Positions 1-6,756 of a stretch of 9,871 bases of DNA are shown here, piece after piece. Both the position numbers and the translations under genes were made by a program. The notes beneath the pieces were generated by a model. The model did not search any database, was not told the DNA's origin, and worked only from the letters and a program-made list of their open reading frames with translations. The number at the start of each line of letters is the position of its first letter. The stretch's first letter is position 1. Location of the stretch: the NCBI GenBank assembly GCA_017462445.1, contig JAFTRB010000215.1, forward strand, positions 1 to 9,871. The letters run 5' to 3'. Source of the DNA: Clostridia bacterium (lineage in GTDB: Bacteria; Bacillota_A; Clostridia; Oscillospirales; CAG-272).

Positions 1-13
1 AGAGGAGAACAAA

Positions 14-1120
14 ATGAAAACGCTATATCCTAAAGCAAAGCACGGTATTGTAAACCGTGTAACAGGTTCGATTTTTAAGTATCAGGGCTGGCCCACGGTT
101 GCCCGTGATGAAAATGGGACACTCTATGTTGGAGCATCAGGCTTTCGTATAGGACATGTCTGCCCCTTTGGCAAAACGGTTATGTATATCAGCAAAAACT
201 AGGGCGAAAGCTGGACACCTCCGATCGTTATAAATGACACCTATATGGATGACAGAGATGCAGGTCTTCTCTATATGGGAAACGGCAAAATGCTTCTATC
301 CTGGTTTTGTCTGCCACTCAGCGACTACTCTGCCGATTGGTGGCTTGATTGTGTAAACAAATGGAATAGCCCGGAGGGGGTAAAGGCTAGCTACGGAATG
401 CTTGACGCCATCAAGCTATTGCCCGAAAATAAATTGATCGGCGGCTCCTTCCTACGCACCACAGATGACTACGGCGTAACCTGGAGCGAAACAATACGGC
501 TGCCCATTTCAGCACCGCACGGTCCCTCGATGTGCCGCGACGGATCGCTCGTATATCTCGGGCTTGAGTTCTGCTCGGAGGGCGAGCTGCCACATAAGTC
601 GGTCGCTTTATACAAAAGCCGGGATAAGGGAAACAGTTGGGAAAAGGTTTCTATTATTCCCTCCCCCTCCTGGCTCGCAAAGGGTGAATTCCTTGATGAA
701 CCGCACGTTATTGAATTACCTGACGGAAGGCTCCTTGGTGCTTTCAGAACCGAGCCCTCGTTCAGGATCGCTACAGCAATTTCCTCTGATGGCGGTAAGA
801 GCTGGAGTGAAGTGACAATGACGGAGGCAACCGGTGCGCCACCACATCTTATGCTACACTCCTCGGGAGCCGTTATCTGCTCTTACGGAAGAAGGCAAGC
901 ACCTAATGGCGAAAGAGCTATGGTGAGCTATAACGGTGGTGAAAGCTGGGAGGAAGAGTATATCCTTTCCGAGTCACCCAGCGGTGATCTTGGCTATCCT
1001 TCTACAGTAGAGCTTGCTGACGGAAGCCTGATTACAGTTTATTATCAAAGATATGATGGGGACTCCTACCCCTCAGTGCTTTATACAAAATGGAGCCTTG
1101 ATGAGGGGAGCGACAAGTAA
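14..1120 (+). pseudogene. Sialidase-family Asp-box (BNR) glycoside hydrolase, interrupted by an in-frame TAG
   Basis: Read through one in-frame TAG (200-202), this is a single 368-codon frame. It has five Asp-box-like motifs of the S-x-D-x-G-x-x-W type: SKN-stop-GESW (60-67), TDDYGVTW (about 150-157), SRDKGNSW (202-209), SSDGGKSW (257-264) and SYNGGESW (305-312). That pattern marks a sialidase-type beta-propeller, expected to release terminal sialic acid or a related sugar; I did not verify the full arginine triad. The start is well supported by AGAGGAGA at 1-8. There is no signal peptide, so the product would be cytoplasmic. The stop falls inside the first Asp-box, at a position variable in the motif, and coding continues at once in the same frame. 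The next ATG (245) has no Shine-Dalgarno site, so a restart is unlikely. As it stands the gene gives a 62-residue fragment (14-202) and an untranslated 291-codon remainder (245-1120). It is followed 40 nt later by a GH20 gene in the same operon. A nonsense mutation or base error is the simplest reading. Confidence 0.8.
200..202 (+). other. In-frame amber codon within the first Asp-box
   Basis: TAG separates SKN from GESW in an otherwise intact Asp-box. Asp-boxes often have Glu, Asn or Lys here, so one base change (for example GAG or AAG to TAG) would explain it. Two other genes in the window (ATPase, minus-strand GH20) end with TAG, so amber is a normal stop in this genome. Confidence 0.85.
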
Positions 1121-1160
1121 CGATCCTGCTTTTGGAGCAGCCTGATTTGGGAGAAAAGCA

Positions 1161-2795
1161 ATGGAAAGATTAAAGCTTAAACGGTTATGCCTTATGCTGG
1201 ATTGCTCACGCAATGCGGTTATGAACATCAGGCAGTTAAAGGAATGGATAGATATATCCAAAAAAATGGGCTATACCTCGGTGATGCTTTATACCGAGGA
1301 TACATACGAAATTGACGGCCACCCCTACTTTGGCTATGGCAGAGGTCGATACTCTAAGGAAGAGCTGAAGGAGCTTGATGCCTATGCACTCACGAGGGGC
1401 ATAGAGCTTATTCCGTATATTCAAACTCTTGCTCATATTGAGCAAATATTCAGATGGCCGGACTATGCCCCTCTCAATGATATCGATGATATTCTCCTCA
1501 CGGAGGACGAGCGTGTATATGAGCTTATAGATGCTATGCTTGCTACAATGGCAGAGTGCTTTACCACGCGAATTATAAATGTCGGCATGGATGAAGCAAA
1601 GAACATTGGAAGAGGCGCATATTATGATACTCACGGAGAACGGGATCATACCGAATTACTGCTAAACCACCTGGGGCGTGTCGCAAAAATCGCTGAAAAA
1701 CACGGCTTTGAAATCTGTATGTGGTCGGATATGTTCTTTAACCTTGCGACAGGCGCAACCAACTATTTTAAGCCGAACGCCGAGGTCGATGAGAGTGTAG
1801 GCGCTCTTATCCCCGAAAATGCAAATCTTATATACTGGGACTATTATAAGAGGCCTGCCCAAGACTTTGTAGGAATGATGAGAGTCCACGAGAAGCTAAA
1901 GCGTGGATATTGGTACGCCGGCGGAGTTTGGACATGGGACGGCTTCTCGACGCAGAATGCTTACAGCATTGAGGCTCTGAAAAATAATCTTGAAGGCTGT
2001 CGTATTTGCGGAGTAGAGAATGTTATCATCACAACCTGGGGTGACGGAGGTGGTGAAAGCTCGGTGTATGAGGCTCTCCCCTCACTGCTCTTTGCTGCTG
2101 AATATGCACGGGGAAACAATGATACGGCAAGCATTAAAGAACGCTTTTTAGAGTTGTTTGGCATTAGCTTTGACTGCTTTATGCTCTTTGACCAGGTGAC
2201 GAGGGAGGAAAAAGAAAGGTTTTATCTTTCTCCGTCAAAGTATCTGCTTTACAATGATCCCTTCCTCGGTTTTCTTGATAGCACAATACCGAATGGGTGT
2301 AGAGAAGAGTTTAACCGTCTTGCCACTCTAACCAAGCCTTTGATCAAAGACGAGCGATGGGGATACCTGTTCAGAACCAACTACGCCCTTTGTACGGCTG
2401 TGGCAAAAAAGTGTGATATTGGCATAAAGATACGCAAGGCATATAAAGAAAAGGACAACGCTTCTCTTGGTCATTATGCTAAGGAGCTTATGATAATTAA
2501 GGATCTTGTAGAGGACTTCTACCACGCATTTCGCATCCAATGGATGAAGGAAAATAAGCCTCAGGGCTTTGAGGTGTCGGATATTCGTCTTGGAGGGCTG
2601 ATGAGGCGGCTAACGCACTGTGCCCAAAGGCTCGAGGAATATGTGAGAGGCGAGGTTGATAGGATCGATGAGCTTGAAGATGAGCTACTGGATGTTCGTG
2701 GAAACAGGGAGAATATGATACAAGAGCCGGCATACATAAGATATAATCAATGGAACAGGATCGTTTCGGCAGGAATTATTTCTAATAGCAGATAA
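1161..2795 (+). CDS. GH20 family exo-beta-N-acetylhexosaminidase, GH20C-like
   Basis: This 544-residue protein should cleave terminal beta-linked GlcNAc or GalNAc by the GH20 substrate-assisted mechanism. The likely catalytic Asp-Glu pair is D144-E145 in INVGMDEA. It has the N-terminal MLDCSRNAVM (residues 11-20 or so) and MLYTEDTYE (42-50) segments that I associate with the GH20C type known from Streptococcus pneumoniae, and aromatic active-site loops MWSD (187-190), YWDYY (225-229), GVWTWDG (255-261) and WGDGGGE (293-299). The C-terminal part from about residue 330 is helical and of no recognised function. There is no signal peptide, so it is probably cytoplasmic. The start is supported by GGGAG at 1148-1153, and it lies 40 nt after the sialidase-like frame, so the two are probably co-transcribed. 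A GC-rich hairpin begins 5 nt after its TAA. Family is secure; the exact sugar preference is inferred. Confidence 0.9.
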   Translation: MERLKLKRLCLMLDCSRNAVMNIRQLKEWIDISKKMGYTSVMLYTEDTYEIDGHPYFGYGRGRYSKEELKELDAYALTRGIELIPYIQTLAHIEQIFRWPDYAPLNDIDDILLTEDERVYELIDAMLATMAECFTTRIINVGMDEAKNIGRGAYYDTHGERDHTELLLNHLGRVAKIAEKHGFEICMWSDMFFNLATGATNYFKPNAEVDESVGALIPENANLIYWDYYKRPAQDFVGMMRVHEKLKRGYWYAGGVWTWDGFSTQNAYSIEALKNNLEGCRICGVENVIITTWGDGGGESSVYEALPSLLFAAEYARGNNDTASIKERFLELFGISFDCFMLFDQVTREEKERFYLSPSKYLLYNDPFLGFLDSTIPNGCREEFNRLATLTKPLIKDERWGYLFRTNYALCTAVAKKCDIGIKIRKAYKEKDNASLGHYAKELMIIKDLVEDFYHAFRIQWMKENKPQGFEVSDIRLGGLMRRLTHCAQRLEEYVRGEVDRIDELEDELLDVRGNRENMIQEPAYIRYNQWNRIVSAGIISNSR

Positions 2796-2799
2796 TTTT

Positions 2800-2831
2800 C
2801 CACCCCCTGTGGCAAATGCCACAGGGGGTGG
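2800..2831. terminator. GC-rich hairpin between convergent GH20 genes, possible bidirectional terminator
   Basis: A perfect 14-bp inverted repeat (CCACCCCCTGTGGC, 2800-2813, and its complement at 2818-2831) encloses the loop AAAT. It starts 5 nt after the stop of the + strand GH20 gene and lies downstream of the converging minus-strand GH20. No T-run follows on either strand, so it may stop transcription weakly or protect mRNA 3' ends. It has the same architecture as the hairpin at 8394-8422. Confidence 0.6.
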
Positions 2832-2851
2832 ATGTGTTATGGGATTTATGT

Positions 2852-2922
2852 AAGCCTAGGCTTGCCTCGGTGACACCTCGTCCGTCATCTTCGGTGACAC
2901 CTTCCTCACAATGGGCAGGCTT
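2852..2922 (-). repeat. Short intergenic repeat-like element with internal repeats and hairpin
   Basis: This non-coding 71-bp stretch is bounded on the left by AAGCCTAGGCTT (2852-2863, a 12-bp palindrome) and on the right by AGGCTT (2917-2922), giving AAGCCT/AGGCTT inverted ends. Inside, TCGGTGACACCT occurs twice with a 24-bp period (2867-2878 and 2891-2902), and GTCATC-TTC-GGTGAC (2884-2898) can fold as a hairpin with one G-T pair. From memory, sequences of the type GGTGTCACCGAAGGTGACGG are dispersed between genes in gut Clostridia genomes; that is recollection, not a search. Only one copy is in the window. Confidence 0.55.
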
Positions 2923-2942
2923 GACTGTATGGGTGGGGCTTG

Positions 2943-4397
2943 CTATCTATCCTGTATTATCTTGCCCGAGACATAGTAGGTATGGCTGAAGGCGGTCCTG
3001 AAATCATCGAAGGAGTGAGTTTGCTCCACGGTCCAGGTTCGTTCAGAGAGGGCTGCCAGGCTTGACATTACAAAGGATATCTCCTCTTCAAAGGTCATTT
3101 CCCAGGCGCAGAGCATAGCTCCGAGAACGCGGTCGGTGGGCTTAATGTTTATGGGATTTTTGGTTGCCTCGGACTCGGTCCACCAATGCTGCCAATTATA
3201 TACATTCCATTCAAAGATTTCCCTTGCGCCCCAATCGAATATTGGAATCGGAGCATTGCTTGCAGGGACTATGTAAAGAGGCTTCCAGGATGCGTTTATT
3301 ATAGGGAAGCCCTCCGCCAGAAGCTGACCGGTTGTCTGGTAGTGATTCTCCCAGGATATCACTACCGTCTCCTTGGGTATTTTGTCTGCGCCCTTCTCGG
3401 GAAAGCCCTCCCAAACGATGGGAGTTTTGCCAAGTGAGAGGACATATTCCGCAATCCTTGCAACATAGTCGCTGTATAGACCGTAGACATCCGCAATGTG
3501 ATTTTTCTCCATATAGGCGCGGCAGGAGGCGCACTGGTCCCACAGGGAGATGTTTGCCTCATCTCCACCGATATGTATATAGGGGGTATCGGGGAAAAGC
3601 TCGCAGATTTCACGAAGGAGTGTTTTGACACCCTCGACAGAGCTTTCGCTTGTGGCACAGAGAAGAGCCTTACTGCTTATCTGCTCGCCAAACTCGTTGT
3701 AGAAGGCGCCCCCCTCACCGATTCCACGGTCGGAAAAGACCTCGGGATAGTGGGTATTCAGGACGGGGGCGTGCCCGGGACATTCAAACTCGGGAACTAT
3801 TACAACACCGCGAAGGCGGGCATATTCGCAAAGATAGCTTATCTGCTCCTCGGTATAGTATTTGCCCTCGGCAGAGAGCTTTGGAAATGCCCTTGACGGC
3901 AGGGTGTAGAGCTTGTTGTCGGCAAAATGGAGATTCAAATAACGCACCTTGTAGAAAAAGCAGAGGTCGACATATTTAAGCAGCTTAGAGAAGGGGTGCC
4001 ATTCTCTGCCGAGATCGACCATTATTGAGCGATAGTCCTTGTCAGGATAGTCAAAAATCTCGACACGGGGGAGGACTATTCCCTTTTCCCCAGGGGCTAC
4101 AAGCTGGAGAAGAGTGGCGAGAGAATAGCAAGCGCCTTCGCTTGCCGAGGCATAGATTTTAGCCTCCTCGTCCACCTTGATACGGTAGGAATTGGCAGGA
4201 AGGCTCTCATCCCGGATAAGCTCTATTCCGCCGTTTCCCTCCTCAAATGTAAACTCATATACATTGTAAATCGCGTCAATAAAGGCACCTATATGTCCAC
4301 GCCACTCGGGATTGTCTGTCTTAATGGTTGTGACAAGGGATGTGCGGTTTTTATCTATCACCTTGCATTCCTTTGGATACGGTATAAGCCTTAGCAT
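2943..4397 (-). CDS. GH20 beta-N-acetylhexosaminidase with N-terminal GH20b-type domain
   Basis: This 484-residue enzyme removes terminal beta-GlcNAc/GalNAc, or possibly larger units such as lacto-N-biose, from glycans. Residues 1-115 resemble the small alpha/beta domain that precedes the GH20 barrel. The barrel opens with YRSIMVDLGREWHP (122-135), continues with PEFECPGHA (202-210) and carries the catalytic Asp-Glu D279-E280 in HIGGDEA. Tryptophans at 349 (ISWE), 389 (DWG), 404-405 and 432 (AWEM) probably line the acetamido pocket. No signal peptide is present. The start has a strong site, AGGGAGGAAAT, just before the ATG, and a near-consensus promoter lies 30-58 bp upstream. It is a different GH20 subtype from the convergent 1161-2795 enzyme, so the pair probably covers different linkages or aglycones. 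It ends with TAG. Lacto-N-biosidase activity cannot be excluded. Confidence 0.92.
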   Translation of the reverse strand: MLRLIPYPKECKVIDKNRTSLVTTIKTDNPEWRGHIGAFIDAIYNVYEFTFEEGNGGIELIRDESLPANSYRIKVDEEAKIYASASEGACYSLATLLQLVAPGEKGIVLPRVEIFDYPDKDYRSIMVDLGREWHPFSKLLKYVDLCFFYKVRYLNLHFADNKLYTLPSRAFPKLSAEGKYYTEEQISYLCEYARLRGVVIVPEFECPGHAPVLNTHYPEVFSDRGIGEGGAFYNEFGEQISSKALLCATSESSVEGVKTLLREICELFPDTPYIHIGGDEANISLWDQCASCRAYMEKNHIADVYGLYSDYVARIAEYVLSLGKTPIVWEGFPEKGADKIPKETVVISWENHYQTTGQLLAEGFPIINASWKPLYIVPASNAPIPIFDWGAREIFEWNVYNWQHWWTESEATKNPINIKPTDRVLGAMLCAWEMTFEEEISFVMSSLAALSERTWTVEQTHSFDDFRTAFSHTYYVSGKIIQDR

Positions 4398-4426
4398 ATT
4401 TCCTCCCTATTCTTCATTATATTACG

Positions 4427-4455
4427 ATTATATCATAGTTTTGAGATAATATCAA
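4427..4455 (-). promoter_or_regulatory. SigA-type promoter for the minus-strand GH20 gene
   Basis: On the minus strand, TTGATA (4455-4450) and TATAAT (4432-4427) are separated by 17 nt. The start of transcription should fall near 4420, about 22 nt ahead of the ATG. Its -35 box lies only 8 nt from the -35 box of the divergent + strand promoter, so the two probably compete or share a regulator. Confidence 0.8.
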
Positions 4456-4460
4456 TCACT

Positions 4461-4480
4461 TGCTTGCAAAAATGCAGGCA
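4461..4480. promoter_or_regulatory. Imperfect inverted repeat in the divergent promoter region, possible operator
   Basis: TGCTTGCA (4461-4468) and TGCAGGCA (4473-4480) form arms matching at 7 of 8 positions around an AAAA centre. The repeat covers the -35 box and most of the spacer of the ATPase promoter and ends 6 nt from the -35 box of the GH20 promoter. A repressor bound here could affect both. The regulator is unknown. Confidence 0.45.
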
Positions 4481-4492
4481 CTATGATATACT
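4464..4492 (+). promoter_or_regulatory. SigA-type promoter for the ATPase gene
   Basis: TTGCAA (4464-4469) and TATACT (4487-4492) are 17 nt apart, placing transcription start near 4499. The ATG at 4483 sits inside the -10 region and would not be transcribed, which supports the ATG at 4516 as the true start. Confidence 0.72.
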
Positions 4493-4515
4493 ATTTTTGG
4501 AAAGGGGGCGATTAT

Positions 4516-5259
4516 ATGGAGGCTGACTATATTTGTGAAGTTATATATAACGGAGGATTGCCGAGGGACTCCTATCTGAACAGTTTACCTGTGGTGAAAT
4601 TCCTTGAAAGAGCCGGCGGTATTCGGCTAAACAGGAATGTGACCTTCCTGGTAGGAGAAAACGGAACGGGAAAATCCACTCTGCTTGAGGCTATTGCGGT
4701 GGCATATGGCTTCAACCCCGAGGGAGGCTCACGCAACTTTTGCTTTACGACAAATGACACACACTCGGTGCTGTGGGAGCATATTACATTGGCAAAAAGA
4801 AGGTTTCCAAGAGATGGCTTTTTCCTACGGGCTGAGAGCCTATACAATGTGGCAACAAACATTGACCAGTTAGATGAACAGCCTGCAGCTGCACCCGCGA
4901 TTATCGAGGGGTACGGCGGAGTATCTCTGCATAATCAATCTCACGGCGAGAGCTTTCTTGCAATTGTGCAGAACCGCTTTTTCGGCAAGGGGCTATATAT
5001 CCTCGACGAGCCTGAAGCGGCACTCTCGCCTATGCGACTTTTAACCCTGATGGCAGAGATAAATTCCCTTGTCAAGCAGGACTCGCAGTTTATAATCGCA
5101 ACACATTCGCCGATATTGATGGCACTTCCGGGGGCGGAGGTGCTGGAGCTTACAGGTGACGGAATAGCCACGGTGGATTACAGGAATACCGAGCATTACA
5201 GGATCACTCGCAGAATATTAGAGAGGCCTGAAAGCATTTTTGACACGCTTTTGGACTAG
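4516..5259 (+). CDS. Stand-alone ABC/AAA-type ATPase
   Basis: This 247-residue single-domain P-loop ATPase is of the ABC/SMC-like class and resembles the group of small 'predicted ATPases' with no attached membrane domain. Walker A is GENGTGKST (47-55), the signature-like motif is SHGES (142-146), Walker B is LYILDEPEAAL (160-170), and the switch histidine is in ATHSP (195-199). The insert between Walker A and signature is short, with no coiled-coil arm like that of SMC or Rad50 proteins. I chose the ATG at 4516 because GGGGG lies 7 nt or so upstream, while an earlier in-frame ATG at 4483 overlaps the promoter. It ends in TAG, 120 nt before the next gene, which has its own promoter. No nuclease or transporter partner is adjacent, so the role (DNA- or RNA-related ATPase, regulatory NTPase) is unknown; only the ATPase fold is secure. 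Confidence 0.85.
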   Translation: MEADYICEVIYNGGLPRDSYLNSLPVVKFLERAGGIRLNRNVTFLVGENGTGKSTLLEAIAVAYGFNPEGGSRNFCFTTNDTHSVLWEHITLAKRRFPRDGFFLRAESLYNVATNIDQLDEQPAAAPAIIEGYGGVSLHNQSHGESFLAIVQNRFFGKGLYILDEPEAALSPMRLLTLMAEINSLVKQDSQFIIATHSPILMALPGAEVLELTGDGIATVDYRNTEHYRITRRILERPESIFDTLLD

Positions 5260-5303
5260 GGCATTCTAAACGACTTGGAAGCTTACAAAAATAGACAAAA
5301 AAC

Positions 5304-5332
5304 TTGACACGGGCGGCTATTAGTAGTATAAT
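5304..5332 (+). promoter_or_regulatory. Consensus SigA promoter for the PHP-metallophosphoesterase operon
   Basis: TTGACA (5304-5309) and TATAAT (5327-5332) match the consensus exactly, with a 17-nt spacer. Transcription should begin near 5339, giving a leader of about 40 nt. The -35 box and spacer contain a 16-bp sequence that recurs with one mismatch at 6757-6772. Confidence 0.88.
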
Positions 5333-5352
5333 AAGCTGTAAAGAAAAAATGC

Positions 5353-5367
5353 TTCAGCAGGGCTGAA
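5353..5367 (+). promoter_or_regulatory. Small leader hairpin just before the PHP gene ribosome-binding site
   Basis: TTCAGC (5353-5358) and GCTGAA (5362-5367) form a perfect 6-bp stem with the loop AGG, ending 3 nt before the GGAGG site. A tiny frame, ATG-CTT-CAG-CAG-GGC-TGA (5349-5366), overlaps it without a clear Shine-Dalgarno site. It could modulate translation, but such a short stem may be chance. Confidence 0.35.
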
Positions 5368-5379
5368 ATGGAGGACAAT

Positions 5380-6048
5380 ATGTTTTTGACCGAAACACAT
5401 TTGCACACCAAGGAAGGCAGTAGCTGCGGTATGCTGACCGCCGTGGAGATGGTACACGCATATCACGATGCGGGCTACAAGACGCTATTCATTTCCAATC
5501 ACTTTGGCGCATACTTCTTCTGCTCCTGGAAAAAGGAGACCTGGGATGAGATTATCGACCGCTTTATGCTTGGCTATAACCTGGCAAAGGAGGAGGGAGA
5601 GAAGCTGGGAATGAATATTTTGCTCTCTGCTGAGATTGAGTTTGCCCAGTATAAGAGCGTTCATTACCTCATATATGGCTTTGACGAGCAGTTCCTGCGC
5701 GATTATCCCAACCTTGACCAGATGACAGTGGCGGAGTTCTCTGCCCTTGCAAAGAAAAAGGGGATCTTCTTCGTCCAGGCGCATCCATACAGGGATACCA
5801 ACACCATAGTTACACCCGAGCTTGTAGACGCCTTTGAGGTCTGCAACCCCAACCCAAGACACGATAACCACGACGATATGTGCGAAAAAACCGCTGACGA
5901 GTACGGAATTTTGTGGACAGCCGGCTCTGATGCGCACAGGTACTGTGATGTTGCGGGCACGGGCATTATCTCGGAATATGAGATTAAAACTGCAGAGGAC
6001 TACATCAATCTTATTAAGAGTGGCAAGGCGGTTATAAAAAGACCATGA
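5380..6048 (+). CDS. PHP-domain metal-dependent phosphoesterase
   Basis: This 222-residue protein is a compact PHP (polymerase and histidinol phosphatase) domain, expected to bind two or three metal ions and hydrolyse a phosphate ester; the substrate is not evident. Visible ligand motifs are HLHT (H7, H9), SNH (39-41), AEIE (E85/E87), H95, QAHPYR (H135) and SDAH (D184, H186), with FEVCN (152-156) typical of the family. No polymerase, tRNA-synthesis or ATPase domain is attached. I place the start at 5380 because GGAGG (5370-5374) is 5 nt upstream; an in-frame ATG at 5368 overlaps that site and lacks its own. The stop overlaps the start of the next gene as ATGA, indicating translational coupling with the metallophosphoesterase. 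Histidinol phosphatase is possible but no his genes are nearby. Confidence 0.88.
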   Translation: MFLTETHLHTKEGSSCGMLTAVEMVHAYHDAGYKTLFISNHFGAYFFCSWKKETWDEIIDRFMLGYNLAKEEGEKLGMNILLSAEIEFAQYKSVHYLIYGFDEQFLRDYPNLDQMTVAEFSALAKKKGIFFVQAHPYRDTNTIVTPELVDAFEVCNPNPRHDNHDDMCEKTADEYGILWTAGSDAHRYCDVAGTGIISEYEIKTAEDYINLIKSGKAVIKRP

Positions 6049-6692
6049 TTTACTTCTTGAGCGATTTACACGCAAGCCTGGAATTTGAGGCCTTCAACAA
6101 GTACATAAGCGAAAACCACGATAATGACCTTCTTATTCTGCTTGGAGACTTGGAGCTTGCCTTTCGGGACACCGAGGAGAACAGACAATTTAACGAGCTT
6201 TTACTCAACGCAAAATGTCCTATCGCGATGATTGACGGCAATCACGAAAACTATGACTTCATCTATTCCTACCCCACCGAGGAGTGGAACGGTGGAATGG
6301 TGCATAGGCTTTCACCCTACCTTGTACATCTGATGCGCGGATATGTATATACAATAGAAGGCAAAAGCTTCCTTGCCTTTGGAGGCTGTAGAAGCTCCGA
6401 GGGCTGGAGGCTCAAGGGGCTGTACTGGCCGCAGCAGGAGGCAAGCGAGGAGGAATACGAAAGGGCGTATAGGTCTCTTGCCGAAAGAGATAACAGAGTT
6501 GACTATATACTTACCCACAAATACCATAAGGACCCGAATGACCCCTATCTTGTAAAAGGGCTTTTTGATTTGACATACTTCATTGATGACCATGTTGACT
6601 TCAAATGCTGGTACTCGGGACACGGGCATATGAATTGGGAGATTGACAAGAAACACCGAATGGTATATGATCGTTTAACCCCAATCGAGTAA
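6045..6692 (+). CDS. Calcineurin-like metallophosphoesterase
   Basis: The 215-residue product has the ordered metal-binding motifs of the calcineurin-like phosphoesterase superfamily: SDLH (6-9), GDLE (34-37), GNHEN (65-69), TH (157-158) and GHGH (192-195). It is a single-domain soluble enzyme with no signal peptide, able in principle to cleave a phosphomonoester or phosphodiester; the substrate is unknown. Its ATG overlaps the PHP stop codon by 4 nt and has only a weak site of its own, so translation probably depends on the upstream gene. The pairing of two unrelated metal-dependent phosphoesterases suggests sequential or complementary action on one substrate. A strong terminator follows 22 nt after its TAA. 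Confidence 0.9.
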   Translation: MIYFLSDLHASLEFEAFNKYISENHDNDLLILLGDLELAFRDTEENRQFNELLLNAKCPIAMIDGNHENYDFIYSYPTEEWNGGMVHRLSPYLVHLMRGYVYTIEGKSFLAFGGCRSSEGWRLKGLYWPQQEASEEEYERAYRSLAERDNRVDYILTHKYHKDPNDPYLVKGLFDLTYFIDDHVDFKCWYSGHGHMNWEIDKKHRMVYDRLTPIE

Positions 6693-6714
6693 ACAATTAT
6701 TTACCCTTTAATAC

Positions 6715-6746
6715 AAAAGCGAGCCGCAGAAATGCGGCTCGCTTTT
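6715..6746. terminator. Bidirectional intrinsic terminator
   Basis: AAAAGCGAGCCGCA (6715-6728) and its exact complement (6733-6746) enclose GAAA. The 10-bp GC-rich core is flanked by A-runs and T-runs, and more T-rich sequence follows on the + strand. It sits between the 3' ends of the metallophosphoesterase (+) and the zinc-ribbon gene (-) and should serve both. Confidence 0.92.
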
Positions 6747-6756
6747 GTTATTTTCC

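Noticed and set aside
200..202. Genome-wide amber recoding (TAG as a sense codon)
   Set aside because: The ATPase gene and the minus-strand GH20 gene both end with TAG at natural protein ends, so TAG works as a stop here.
2867..2902. CRISPR-like repeat (12 bp repeated with 24-bp period)
   Set aside because: Only two short copies, with no third repeat, no normal spacer length and no cas genes.
3186..3979. Several + strand frames of 80-130 codons across the minus-strand GH20 gene
   Set aside because: They are antisense shadows with low-complexity, arginine-rich or otherwise unconvincing proteins and no ribosome sites.
4483..4515. Earlier ATG for the ATPase at 4483
   Set aside because: It lies inside the promoter -10 region and has no ribosome site; the ATG at 4516 has a strong G-rich site.
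4516..6692. Antiphage defence system made of ATPase plus phosphoesterases
   Set aside because: No nuclease, sensor, membrane effector or other defence gene is adjacent, and the ATPase and the PHP operon have separate promoters; the link is not strong enough to claim.
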